Origin: Bacteroidales bacterium Bact_23
GTDB taxonomy: Bacteria; Bacteroidota; Bacteroidia; Bacteroidales; Lentimicrobiaceae
Direction: 5' to 3'
DNA: 15,862 bases
Assembly: GCA_001603685.1 (NCBI GenBank)
Contig: LUZO01000251.1
Coordinates: forward strand, 1 to 15,862
Part shown: in pieces, positions 6,613-14,969 of the stretch
Layout of the letters: every line of letters begins with the position of its first letter
Numbering within the stretch: position 1 is the stretch's first letter
Position numbers and translations under genes: made by a program
Notes under the pieces: generated by a model
What the model was told of the DNA's origin: nothing
The model's database searches: none
Seen by the model: only the letters and a program-made list of their open reading frames with translations

Positions 6613-7320
6613 ATGTTGAAGCTAAAATCCGTTTTCCGAAAGATACTCCGGTTGATTCGCTTTGCGGTTTTTCTTTTTTTCTTTTCATCCGTTTTATTTA
6701 CGATTATTTACCGTTTTGTTCGCCCTCCGGTAACGCCTCTGCAGTTGATACGGGTTGCCGAGCAGGTAAAAAAGGGAGATGAGATAAAAATGAAGCGCCA
6801 CTGGGTTAGCCTGGACGATATTTCGCAGCATATGGTTCAGGCGGTTGTAGCCGGTGAGGATAACAATTTTCTGAAGCACCACGGATTTGATGTCGAGGCA
6901 ATCAAAAAGGCGCATGAGCGGAATAAAACGCGGAAAAGAAAGCTTGGCGCCAGCACCATATCGCAGCAAACGGCAAAAAATGTCTTCCTCTGGCCCGACC
7001 GCACCTGGGTAAGAAAAGGGCTGGAGGTCTATTTTACCGGCCTTATTGAGATATTCTGGGGGAAGCGGCGCATCATGGAGGTGTATCTGAATGTGATAGA
7101 AACGGGCCACGGAATTTATGGGGTTGACATGGCAGCCCGGAAATATTACAACAAACCGGCATCGGATCTGAACAAGGCCGAAGCGGCCATGATTGCGGCG
7201 GTTCTGCCCAACCCGCGCCGCTGGAATCCGGCGGCGCCCACGCAGTACATCGGGAATCAGCAGCAAAGGATAATGCGGGTGATGGGGCAGTTGAACAAGG
7301 TAGAATTCGGGGAGAAATAG
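6613..7320 (+). CDS. mtgA: Monofunctional peptidoglycan glycosyltransferase
   Basis: A 235-residue GT51 enzyme that polymerises lipid II into glycan strands on the outer face of the inner membrane. After a basic start, residues about 16-34 form a single membrane anchor. The five GT51 motifs follow: AGEDNNFLKHHGFD (80-93) with the catalytic Glu E82; GASTISQQTAKN (112-123); the region RKGLE (134-138); KRRIMEVYLNVIE (151-163) with the second conserved Glu E156; and a C-terminal NPRRWNP (200-206). No transpeptidase domain follows, and the length fits MtgA. The gene stands alone between the divergent porin gene and ppdK. CAGG lies about ten bases before the ATG, weak as a Shine-Dalgarno. Confidence 0.93.
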   Translation: MLKLKSVFRKILRLIRFAVFLFFFSSVLFTIIYRFVRPPVTPLQLIRVAEQVKKGDEIKMKRHWVSLDDISQHMVQAVVAGEDNNFLKHHGFDVEAIKKAHERNKTRKRKLGASTISQQTAKNVFLWPDRTWVRKGLEVYFTGLIEIFWGKRRIMEVYLNVIETGHGIYGVDMAARKYYNKPASDLNKAEAAMIAAVLPNPRRWNPAAPTQYIGNQQQRIMRVMGQLNKVEFGEK

Positions 7321-7332
7321 ACGCGCTTTTTT

Positions 7333-7371
7333 TGAGTTTGCGGGCCCGATAAACCTTATATTAGAAACTCA
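7333..7371. repeat. Inverted repeat upstream of the ppdK promoter
   Basis: TGAGTTT (7333-7339) and AAACTCA (7365-7371) are perfect 7-base arms around a 25-base spacer that contains the palindrome CGGGCCCG (7341-7348). It lies between the mtgA stop and the ppdK -33 element. It could be an operator or a processing stem for mtgA mRNA; no T-run follows. Chance occurrence is possible. Confidence 0.25.
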
Positions 7372-7392
7372 GAAATCAAAGGATGTTAAATT

Positions 7393-7425
7393 TTGATAAT
7401 TCAGGGGATTTTTTTAATACCTTTG
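7393..7425 (+). promoter_or_regulatory. Promoter of ppdK
   Basis: TTG (7393-7395), a 22-base spacer, then TAccTTTG (7418-7425). The predicted start is near 7432, giving a leader of about 73 bases that becomes A-rich and G-poor directly before the ATG, as is usual for translation starts in this phylum. Confidence 0.65.
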
Positions 7426-7504
7426 CACCTCCGTTTTGAAGGGGTTAAATCCCAAGGAATCAATCTCTGACAAATCTAACATAAATCAATAAAACAAACA
7501 CAAA

Positions 7505-10318
7505 ATGGCAAAAACTAAGACCAGAAAATCGGTTTATACTTTTGGCAATAAGAAAGCCGAAGGTGATGCAAGTATGAAGAATCTGCTGGGTGGCAAAGGC
7601 GCCAACCTGGCTGAGATGAACCTTATCGGAGTGCCTGTGCCTCCGGGATTTACCATCACCACCGAAGTTTGTACCGATTATTTTGAATACGGACGGGAGA
7701 AAGTGGTTGAAATGATTCGCCCCGAAGTGGAAGCTGCTGTTAAATATGTAGAAAAAATAATGGGTTCGGGTTTTGGCGATAAGGAAAACCCGCTGCTGCT
7801 TTCTGTTCGTTCAGGTTCGCGCGCATCAATGCCCGGCATGATGGATACCGTTTTGAACCTGGGTCTGAATGATGAAGCTGTTAAGGCAATTGCCAAAAAA
7901 TCAGGAAACGAGCGCTTTGCATGGGATTCATACCGCCGTTTCGTTCAGATGTTCGGCGATGTGGTTCTGGGTATGAAGCCCGAATCAAAGGAAGACATAG
8001 ATCCTTTTGAGGAGATCATGGAGGCTATGAAAGAGGAGAAAGGCATTAAACTCGATACCGAGTTTACCGTTGCCGATCTCAAGGAACTGGTAAAACGCTT
8101 CAAAAAAGCGGTTAAGAAAGTTACCGGCCACGATTTCCCGGTTGATCCTTGGGATCAGCTCTGGGGAGCCATCATGGCTGTTTTTGATAGCTGGATGAAC
8201 GAGCGTGCCATTCTCTACCGCAAGCTCAACGATATTCCCGCCGATTGGGGAACAGCCGTGAATGTTCAGGCAATGGTATTCGGAAACATGGGTAAAAACT
8301 CCGGAACCGGTGTAGCCTTTACCCGCGACTCCGCTACAGGCGAAGACATCTTCAACGGTGAGTATCTGATTGATGCACAGGGAGAAGATGTGGTTGCCGG
8401 TATCCGCACCCCTCAGGAAATCACCAAAACAGGTTCCAAACGCTGGGCTAAGCTTGCCAATGTATCCGAAAAAGAGCGCGCTGCAAATTATCCTTCACTC
8501 GAAGAGGTAATGCCTGCTATTTATAAAGAACTGTATGATATTCAGCAGAAGCTGGAAGATCATTATCACGATATGCAGGACCTCGAATTTACCATTCAGG
8601 ATGGTAAGCTTTGGATGCTGCAGACCCGTAGTGGCAAGCGTACCGGCGCCGCCATGGTTAAGATAGCCATGGATATGCTGAAGCAGGGTATGATTACCGA
8701 AAAAGAAGCTGTGCTGCGCTGCGAGCCTGCAAGACTTGATGAACTGCTTCATCCGGTGTTCGATCAGGAAGCTATCCGCAAGGCAAAAGTTCTGGCAAAG
8801 GGCCTTCCCGCATCGCCCGGAGCCGCTACCGGACAGATTGTATTCCACGCCGATGATGCTGAGAAATGGGTTGCCAAAGGACATAAGGTAGTTCTGGTTC
8901 GTATTGAAACATCACCCGAAGACCTTAAGGGAATGACCCTTGCCGAAGGTATTCTTACCGCCCGTGGCGGAATGACTTCGCACGCTGCCGTTGTTGCCCG
9001 CGGAATGGGTAAATGCTGCGTATCGGGCGCCGGTTCGATCAGAATCGACTACAAAGCCCGTACTATTGAAATGGACGGTGTAAAACACAAGGAAGGCGAC
9101 TGGATTTCGCTGAACGGAAGTACCGGTGAGGTTTACGACGGAAAGATCGAAACCCGCGATGCCGAACTGAGCGGCGATTTTGGCAAGCTGATGAAGCTGG
9201 CCGAGAAATACTCACGAATGCTTGTACGAACCAACGCCGATAATCCGCACGATGCTCAGGTAGCCCGTAACTTTGGCGCCAAGGGAATCGGTCTGTGCCG
9301 CACCGAGCACATGTTCTTCGAAGGCGACCGCATTAAAGCAATGCGCGAGATGATTCTTGCACGTAACGAAGCCGGACGCCGCAAAGCCCTCGAAAAACTG
9401 CTCCCGATTCAGCGCTCTGACTTCGAAGGTATCTTCGAAGCTATGCACGATCTTCCCGTAACCGTTCGTCTGCTCGATCCTCCTTTGCATGAATTTGTTC
9501 CCCACGAAGAGGCCAATCAGAAAGAGATGGCAAAAGAGATGGGAATAACAGTAGCCGAAGTTAAGAGTAAGGTTGAGGAACTTTCAGAAATGAACCCTAT
9601 GCTTGGTCATCGCGGATGCCGCCTGGGCAACACCTATCCCGAAATTTCAGAGATGCAGGCCCGCGCCATTATCGAAGCAGCCCTCAACCTGAAGAAAAAA
9701 GGTATAAAGGTACTCCCGGAAATCATGGTTCCCCTCACCGGAACGCTGGAAGAGATGAAGATGCAGGAAAAAATCATCCGTGATACCATCAATACGGTAT
9801 TTAAGGAGCGCAAGGATAAGATTGACTATCTGGTAGGTACCATGATGGAAATTCCGCGCGCATCGCTGATTGCCGACCGCATTGCTGAGTCTGCCGAGTT
9901 CTTCTCATTCGGTACCAACGACCTTACCCAGATGACCTTTGGTTATTCAAGGGATGACGCCGGAAAATTCCTGCCCGTATATCTTGAAAAAAGTATCCTG
10001 AAGCACGATCCCTTCCAGGTACTCGATCAGGAAGGCGTAGGCCAGCTGGTTACCATGGGTATAGAAAGAGGCCGCAGCGCACGCCCCAGCCTGAAAGTGG
10101 GTATTTGCGGCGAGCACGGCGGAGAGCCTTCATCGGTTGAATTCTGCCACAGAGCCGGAATGAATTATGTAAGCTGCTCGCCTTTCCGCGTTCCCATTGC
10201 CCGACTGGCTGCTGCTCAGGCTGCAATTAAAGAAGAAATGGCTGCCGGAAAAAAGAGTGCAAAAAAAGGGAAAACTGATGACGGAAAAGGCAAGAAAACT
10301 GCCGCTAAGAAAAAATAA
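7505..10318 (+). CDS. ppdK: Pyruvate, phosphate dikinase
   Basis: PPDK reversibly converts pyruvate, ATP and Pi to PEP, AMP and PPi in the cytoplasm. The N-terminal nucleotide-binding (ATP-grasp) domain contains GGKGANLAEM (29-38) and SVRSGSRASMPGMMDT (100-115). The swivelling phosphohistidine domain has GGMTSHAAVVARG (488-500), with catalytic His493 and the neighbouring Thr491, the site controlled by regulatory proteins in some lineages. The C-terminal PEP/pyruvate barrel has RLLDPPLHEF (655-664), GHRGCRLG (701-708), SFGTNDLTQM (801-810) and GICGEHGG with catalytic Cys868. The fold is complete near residue 912. The 937-residue protein then carries a tail (916-937) with 11 Lys in 22 residues, which I do not know from typical PPDKs of about 875-910 residues. 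Own promoter and terminator; pckA follows. Confidence 0.97.
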   Translation: MAKTKTRKSVYTFGNKKAEGDASMKNLLGGKGANLAEMNLIGVPVPPGFTITTEVCTDYFEYGREKVVEMIRPEVEAAVKYVEKIMGSGFGDKENPLLLSVRSGSRASMPGMMDTVLNLGLNDEAVKAIAKKSGNERFAWDSYRRFVQMFGDVVLGMKPESKEDIDPFEEIMEAMKEEKGIKLDTEFTVADLKELVKRFKKAVKKVTGHDFPVDPWDQLWGAIMAVFDSWMNERAILYRKLNDIPADWGTAVNVQAMVFGNMGKNSGTGVAFTRDSATGEDIFNGEYLIDAQGEDVVAGIRTPQEITKTGSKRWAKLANVSEKERAANYPSLEEVMPAIYKELYDIQQKLEDHYHDMQDLEFTIQDGKLWMLQTRSGKRTGAAMVKIAMDMLKQGMITEKEAVLRCEPARLDELLHPVFDQEAIRKAKVLAKGLPASPGAATGQIVFHADDAEKWVAKGHKVVLVRIETSPEDLKGMTLAEGILTARGGMTSHAAVVARGMGKCCVSGAGSIRIDYKARTIEMDGVKHKEGDWISLNGSTGEVYDGKIETRDAELSGDFGKLMKLAEKYSRMLVRTNADNPHDAQVARNFGAKGIGLCRTEHMFFEGDRIKAMREMILARNEAGRRKALEKLLPIQRSDFEGIFEAMHDLPVTVRLLDPPLHEFVPHEEANQKEMAKEMGITVAEVKSKVEELSEMNPMLGHRGCRLGNTYPEISEMQARAIIEAALNLKKKGIKVLPEIMVPLTGTLEEMKMQEKIIRDTINTVFKERKDKIDYLVGTMMEIPRASLIADRIAESAEFFSFGTNDLTQMTFGYSRDDAGKFLPVYLEKSILKHDPFQVLDQEGVGQLVTMGIERGRSARPSLKVGICGEHGGEPSSVEFCHRAGMNYVSCSPFRVPIARLAAAQAAIKEEMAAGKKSAKKGKTDDGKGKKTAAKKK

Positions 10319-10340
10319 TCAGTTTTTATCCCACTAAATA

Positions 10341-10372
10341 AAAAAGGCAATCTAAAATTAGGTTGCCTTTTT
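10341..10372 (+). terminator. Intrinsic terminator of ppdK
   Basis: AAAAAGGCAATCTA (10341-10354) pairs with TAGGTTGCCTTTTT (10359-10372) through 14 pairs with one T-G wobble and an AAAT loop; T continues to 10375. It lies 23 bases after the ppdK stop. Confidence 0.9.
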
Positions 10373-10392
10373 TTTAATTTTTATTACATTTG
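10363..10392 (+). promoter_or_regulatory. Promoter of pckA, overlapping the ppdK terminator
   Basis: TTG (10363-10365), a 19-base spacer, then TAcaTTTG (10385-10392). The -33 TTG is inside the 3' arm of the ppdK terminator stem and the terminator T-run is the spacer. The predicted start is near 10399, giving a leader of about 88 bases with two small A/T-rich hairpins (10405-10427 and 10431-10446). Confidence 0.65.
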
Positions 10393-10486
10393 CAATCGTT
10401 TGAAATAGGCCTTATAGAATGACCTATCATATCTAAATGAATAGATGACTCAATATTAAATCGAAATAATTCAAAATTTTGTTGCA

Positions 10487-12121
10487 ATGACCAACCAACC
10501 AAACACAACTGCTGAAGAGATTGGGAAGAAAATCAACCTTTCCCAATACGGGATTAATGATGTAAAAGAGGTGTATTACAATCCTTCTTACGAATTGCTC
10601 TTTGAGCATGAAATGAACCCTGAACTTCAGGGGTTTGAAAGAGGCACACTTACAAAGTCAGGAGCAGTAAGTGTAGATACCGGTATCTTTACCGGCCGCT
10701 CACCCAAGGATAAGTATATTGTTATGGATGAAGTGAGCGAAGACACCGTCTGGTGGTCAACCATCGGCAAGAACGATAACAGGCCCCTGGATCCTGCAAT
10801 CTGGGATCATCTGAAATCGCTGGTTGTAAAACAGCTTTCCGGAAAGAAGCTTTATGTTCTTGATGCCTATGCAGGCGCCAACCCTGATACCCGGCTGAGT
10901 GTCCGCTTTATCGTTGAGGTGGCCTGGCAGGCGCACTTTGTGAAAAATATGTTCATCCGCCCGACCGATGAGGAGCTGAAAACCTTCAAGCCCGACTTCA
11001 TTCTGATGAACGGTTCAAAGGCCACCAACCCGCTCTGGAAGGAGCAAGGTATGAATTCGGAGAATTTTGTGGTGTTCAACCTGAAGGAGAGGATGCAGGT
11101 GATTGGCGGTACCTGGTACGGCGGTGAGATCAAAAAGGGCATCTTCACTATGATGAATTACTACCTGCCGCTGAAGGGCATTGCCAGTATGCACTGCTCG
11201 GCCAATATGGGCAAGGATGGTGATGTTGCCATCTTCTTCGGCCTCTCCGGAACCGGAAAAACCACCCTTTCGGCCGATCCCAAACGCGCACTTATCGGCG
11301 ATGACGAGCACGGCTGGGACGATGACGGCATCTTTAATTTTGAAGGCGGATGTTATGCCAAGTGCATCAACCTTAGCGAAGAGAATGAGCCCGATATCTA
11401 TCACGCTATCCGTCGCGATGCGCTGCTGGAGAACCTGGTGGTACTGCCCGATGGCACCATCGATTTTGCCGATGCCTCAAAAACGGAAAATACCAGGGTT
11501 TCATATCCGATTTATCACATCGACAATATTGTTAAGCCGGTTTCAAAAGGCGGCCATGCTTCAAAGGTGATATTCCTTACCGCTGATGCTTTCGGTGTAC
11601 TGCCTCCGGTTTCGAAGCTCACCCCCGACCAGACCGAATACCACTTCCTGTCAGGATTTACTGCTAAGCTTGCAGGTACCGAGCGCGGAGTAACTTCGCC
11701 TCAGCCCACATTCTCAGCCTGCTTCGGAAATGCATTCCTTGCTCTGCATCCGACAAAATACGCCGTTGAGCTGGTGAAACGAATGAAAAAAGCAGGAGCA
11801 AAGGCCTATCTGGTAAACACCGGCTGGAATGGCACCGGCAAGCGCATCTCCATCAAGGATACCCGCGCCATCATCGATGCCATCCTCGACGGCTCAATCG
11901 ATCAGGCGCCAACCAAAATGATTCCCTATTTCAACCTTGAGGTTCCCACCAGCCTGAAAGGGGTTAATCCCGCGGTGCTTGACCCGCGCGATACCTATCC
12001 CGCACCCGAAGTGTGGGATGAGAAAGCAAAAGACCTTGCCAAACGGTTTATCGATAATTTCGAGAAATATACCGATAATGTCGAAGGGCTGAGGCTGTTG
12101 GCGGCCGGTCCGCAACTGTAA
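10487..12121 (+). CDS. pckA: Phosphoenolpyruvate carboxykinase (ATP)
   Basis: Cytosolic PEPCK interconverts oxaloacetate + ATP with PEP + CO2 + ADP; in several Bacteroidota it works in the carboxylating, ATP-forming direction. The ATP-type signature is clear: FTGRSPKDKY (68-77) with the substrate Arg71, YGGEIKKGIF (211-220) with metal-site Lys, HCSANMGK (236-243), P-loop GLSGTGKTT (252-260), kinase-2 LIGDDEHGWDD (269-279), and NTRVSYP around Arg337. At 544 residues it is the usual length, and it ends cleanly at GLRLLAAGPQL. The ATG at 10487 gives the expected N terminus, and a proper promoter lies about 95 bases upstream. It sits directly after ppdK but is separated from it by a terminator, so the two can be expressed independently. 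Confidence 0.97.
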   Translation: MTNQPNTTAEEIGKKINLSQYGINDVKEVYYNPSYELLFEHEMNPELQGFERGTLTKSGAVSVDTGIFTGRSPKDKYIVMDEVSEDTVWWSTIGKNDNRPLDPAIWDHLKSLVVKQLSGKKLYVLDAYAGANPDTRLSVRFIVEVAWQAHFVKNMFIRPTDEELKTFKPDFILMNGSKATNPLWKEQGMNSENFVVFNLKERMQVIGGTWYGGEIKKGIFTMMNYYLPLKGIASMHCSANMGKDGDVAIFFGLSGTGKTTLSADPKRALIGDDEHGWDDDGIFNFEGGCYAKCINLSEENEPDIYHAIRRDALLENLVVLPDGTIDFADASKTENTRVSYPIYHIDNIVKPVSKGGHASKVIFLTADAFGVLPPVSKLTPDQTEYHFLSGFTAKLAGTERGVTSPQPTFSACFGNAFLALHPTKYAVELVKRMKKAGAKAYLVNTGWNGTGKRISIKDTRAIIDAILDGSIDQAPTKMIPYFNLEVPTSLKGVNPAVLDPRDTYPAPEVWDEKAKDLAKRFIDNFEKYTDNVEGLRLLAAGPQL

Positions 12122-12122
12122 T

Positions 12123-12150
12123 AAAAAAAGGAGCTTCGGCTCCTTTTTTT
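12123..12150 (+). terminator. Bidirectional intrinsic terminator between pckA and saccharopine dehydrogenase gene
   Basis: AAAAAAAGGAGC / GCTCCTTTTTTT forms a perfect 12-bp stem with a stable TTCG tetraloop, starting at the pckA stop. The A-tract makes it symmetrical: on the minus strand it is also followed by T, so it can end the convergent saccharopine dehydrogenase transcript, which stops 47 bases away. Confidence 0.88.
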
Positions 12151-12158
12151 TGTTTTTT

Positions 12159-12185
12159 GCCGCTGCAGGGCGGCTTTTGTTTTTT
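12159..12185 (+). terminator. Second, backup terminator for pckA
   Basis: GCCGC (12159-12163) pairs with GCGGC (12170-12174) around a 6-base loop, followed by TTTTGTTTTTT. It acts only in the plus direction. Confidence 0.5.
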
Positions 12186-12196
12186 ACAACTATAGG

Positions 12197-13534
12197 TCAG
12201 GCAATGTTATCGCTTTCCGGAAGGCCGTATTCCTCAACCATGCGAATGTCAAGCTTTTCAAGCGCATCGAGTACCGGATTGTAAATTTCGGGAATAACCG
12301 GGCGGAAAACTCCCTTCACGGCGATTTCGCCGTTCAGAATCATCTCCACGCCTATGGCCGCAGGGAGCGCCACTGTTCTGGCAATGGAAGTGTCGGTTGC
12401 GGGGCTGCCGAAATCGAGCATCTTTGAACGGATCACCTCCTTTTTGCCGTCGGAGTAGGAGGCCAGGAAGGTGTGCTGCATTACCACCATATCGCGCTCA
12501 TGCTGCCCGAGCGACATCTTCTCGATCATCAGGTCGCTGGTAACTTCAAAGGGGGAGTCAATACCACGGTTCATGGGTTTGTGGTCAAACAGGCCGAGCC
12601 ATTCCATTGCCGATATGGCATGGGCTCCTGCATCAAGCTTCAGATAATCTGCAACTTTCGCCTTGATATCCGCTGAATTGTCCGCACCAATCTGATGGGC
12701 TACAAAATCGGCGTAGGTCATTCCGCTCATGTCAAATTTTTCATCTGAAATCAGATTCAGATGTTTCATGGCATCAATGCTTTCGCACCATCCCGGCAGG
12801 CGGAATGTGCCGCGCATCATGGTTTTGGTTTCGGGAATCCCGTAAATATCAATGTAGGAGATTGAGTCGCGGTTTGGATAAACCTCCAGCATCCCTACCT
12901 TATCAAAATTCACTTTCAGGGGATTTTTGAACAGATCCTCAGTAGGTACTTCAACAATTTTCCCGTGGCGCAGATATTTTCCGTCGTTGTTTCCGGCCAT
13001 CACCACACCTTTCGGACTCCATGAAAATTTGTATCTGAACGGATTGTTGGCATCTTCGGGAGCCGGCAGCGCACCGCAGAATGAGTAGAACTCCTCGATT
13101 TTTCCGTTGCGGCTGCGCACATTGTCGATGATGCGCATGGCCGACATGTGGTCAATGCCAGGATCGAGGCCCAGCTCGTTGAGGATGATGATGCCCGCTT
13201 CTTTAGCCTGAGCATTAAGCGCCTGCATTTCTGGCTTCACATACGAGGTAGTAACCATATTCTTTTTGTGTTTGAGGCAATGCTTTGCCACAAGCAGATG
13301 GTGGGCATACGGAAGCAGGCTTACGGTAAGGTCGTGCTCCGAAATCATGCGGTCAAGGGCAGGCTCATCTTCAACCGTCCAGGCTACGGCATTGCCGTTG
13401 GGGTGCCCCGATATCATGGCCTCGGCTTTCGATTTGGTTCGGGTGGCAACCGTTACATAGATTCCTTTATTCAGCAGATGTTTTACAATGGGTTTAACAA
13501 CCAGGCCGGCGCCCAGAATCAGTACTCTTTTCAT
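12197..13534 (-). CDS. Saccharopine dehydrogenase (glutamate- and aminoadipate-semialdehyde-forming)
   Basis: A 445-residue NAD(P)-dependent enzyme that oxidises saccharopine to 2-aminoadipate 6-semialdehyde and glutamate, the second step of lysine breakdown by the saccharopine route (LYS9/AASS C-terminal type). Numbering from the ATG at 13534: an N-terminal Rossmann fold with VLILGAGLVVKP (4-15), SLLPYAHH (72-79), NELGLDPGIDHM (119-130), LPAPEDANNPFRYKFSWSPK (156-175), EVYPNRDS (217-224) and a C-terminal EWLGLF (311-316). These match the C-terminal half of eukaryotic AASS in order, and the start aligns with the beginning of that domain. An upstream TTG at 13564 would add ten A/T-coded residues; it is less likely. 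It follows the reductase gene by 52 bases in the same direction, so the pair is probably one transcript. Confidence 0.9.
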   Translation of the reverse strand: MKRVLILGAGLVVKPIVKHLLNKGIYVTVATRTKSKAEAMISGHPNGNAVAWTVEDEPALDRMISEHDLTVSLLPYAHHLLVAKHCLKHKKNMVTTSYVKPEMQALNAQAKEAGIIILNELGLDPGIDHMSAMRIIDNVRSRNGKIEEFYSFCGALPAPEDANNPFRYKFSWSPKGVVMAGNNDGKYLRHGKIVEVPTEDLFKNPLKVNFDKVGMLEVYPNRDSISYIDIYGIPETKTMMRGTFRLPGWCESIDAMKHLNLISDEKFDMSGMTYADFVAHQIGADNSADIKAKVADYLKLDAGAHAISAMEWLGLFDHKPMNRGIDSPFEVTSDLMIEKMSLGQHERDMVVMQHTFLASYSDGKKEVIRSKMLDFGSPATDTSIARTVALPAAIGVEMILNGEIAVKGVFRPVIPEIYNPVLDALEKLDIRMVEEYGLPESDNIA

Positions 13535-13586
13535 CTTAGAAGGGGAGTTTTTATTGATTTTCAATTTTAATTATCTGATTAACAAG

Positions 13587-14897
13587 TTATTTGTTAAGAT
13601 ATTTTTCGATGTATTTGTAATCGTTGGTAAGCTGGCCGTTGTGCAGGATCAGCGCCTTTTTTATGGGGCGGGGCAAATCCAGATCATCGTAGCTTTCCTT
13701 AAAATCGCAATCAGCAATCGGCTTGATGTAGTTGAGCAGTGCATCTGAAAAGGCGTTGCTGGCATCGCGCGGAAGCTCGCTTGGCAATATGTCAACCGCC
13801 ATAACCAGCATTCCTTCGCCCTTGTAACCCATGGTTGGCTTGCGGGTAAAGGGGTTATAAACAAAGATGGGGTCATCGATTTCGGTGCCCTTGTGTGTGA
13901 TTTCAATGCTTCCGTCCACATCGCAGGTTATATCGCCGATAACGGTGAGCTTTGGCCTACCCTGGCTGAACAGCTTCGCCAGGTAATCCTTCGTAACAAT
14001 TCTGGGATATTTTGTATCCCAGTACATGCCATTCACCAGCATAGAGAGGTGCGGAATATACTGCTCGAAAATGCTGTGGTATCGTTCCGGGTTTGTGTGA
14101 TATTCATGTAAGTCAAAGCCGTTGTCGATGATTCTGGCTGAGAGGTGCTCCTTGTGAAAGACGATTTTGTAAATCAGATTTTGCGGCAGATCCTGTATCC
14201 GGTTCAGTTTCAGCAATTCATCGGGGGTGATCTCAATGGCGGGTAGCAGTCCGAGTATCTCCTGTGCGCCCTGCGATACATTCCCATAACCGGTGAATCC
14301 GATGGTAAAAGGCTGTAATTCAGTGGGAAGCCCTTTGGATGCTATTTCAATCCCGACTTCTGAGATGGCTTTTCTTGCTTCGGCAAGCGAAGCATATTTG
14401 TGTGCCTGTTTTATTTTGATAAACGGAGTTTCGTAGCCGTATTCCCTAAGGCGCAATCCCAGCGACCAGAGCGAGTTGATCATTCCGGCCAGGCCGGCAT
14501 ACCGTCCGAAGAAAATCAGGCGGCGTCCCTGTTCATCCACAATTTTCTCATAATCAATCAGATTACAGCCAAGCTCCATCATTCGCCTGAGCATGGGCAT
14601 ATTGTGAGGTTGCCCCTTTATTACATGCGAGAAAAAGACATAAGTTCTGTCGGGCTTGAAGAACGCTTCAGGAATCTCTTTCACACCCAGAATTACGCAG
14701 CATTCATCAAGATTATCGGCAATCTTTGCACCGGCTTTCAGGTATTCCTCATCCGAAAAAACGCGTTTTGGCGAAGTCTGAACAATAATATCCAGTTTCT
14801 TCCGGTTAATCAGTTGCTCTACATGGTAGGGCGTCAGCGGCGCCCTTCTTTCCATTTCGTACTTATCCTCATGCCTGATTCCAATTAATTTACTCAT
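13587..14897 (-). CDS. Lysine-ketoglutarate reductase (saccharopine dehydrogenase, lysine-forming type)
   Basis: A 436-residue protein matching the whole reductase half of eukaryotic AASS (LKR), which condenses lysine with 2-oxoglutarate and reduces the product to saccharopine. The N-terminal alanine-dehydrogenase/transhydrogenase-like domain has GIRHEDKYEMERRAPLTP (6-23), YVFFSHVIKGQ (86-96), LIDYEKIVDEQGRR (113-126) and FGRYAGLAGMINSLWSLGLR (130-149). The nucleotide-binding domain has GFTGYGNVSQGAQEIL (200-215). The LVNGMYWDTKYPR (287-299) and GDITCDVDGSIE (321-332) blocks and the final DYKYIEKYL also match the AASS order, so it is not merely an alanine dehydrogenase. Its gene precedes saccharopine dehydrogenase, the same order as in the fused animal and plant enzyme. 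No consensus promoter was found in the 115 bases upstream, so transcription may begin at an unusual promoter or further up, at the carbonic anhydrase gene. Confidence 0.88.
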   Translation of the reverse strand: MSKLIGIRHEDKYEMERRAPLTPYHVEQLINRKKLDIIVQTSPKRVFSDEEYLKAGAKIADNLDECCVILGVKEIPEAFFKPDRTYVFFSHVIKGQPHNMPMLRRMMELGCNLIDYEKIVDEQGRRLIFFGRYAGLAGMINSLWSLGLRLREYGYETPFIKIKQAHKYASLAEARKAISEVGIEIASKGLPTELQPFTIGFTGYGNVSQGAQEILGLLPAIEITPDELLKLNRIQDLPQNLIYKIVFHKEHLSARIIDNGFDLHEYHTNPERYHSIFEQYIPHLSMLVNGMYWDTKYPRIVTKDYLAKLFSQGRPKLTVIGDITCDVDGSIEITHKGTEIDDPIFVYNPFTRKPTMGYKGEGMLVMAVDILPSELPRDASNAFSDALLNYIKPIADCDFKESYDDLDLPRPIKKALILHNGQLTNDYKYIEKYLNK

Positions 14898-14969
14898 ATT
14901 TTCCTCGGTTTGTGTTTAACAGGGTACACTTCTAAAGCATTCTGCAGTAAAAATGTTCAATATATTATG

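Noticed and set aside
6694..7266. 190-codon minus-strand open frame inside mtgA
   Set aside because: It is the antisense of a gene with all GT51 motifs and has no recognisable domain.
8495..8884. 129-codon minus-strand open frame inside ppdK
   Set aside because: It is antisense to a strongly conserved part of PPDK.
14400..14888. 162-codon plus-strand open frame
   Set aside because: It lies wholly antisense to the lysine-ketoglutarate reductase gene, which matches a known family along its length.
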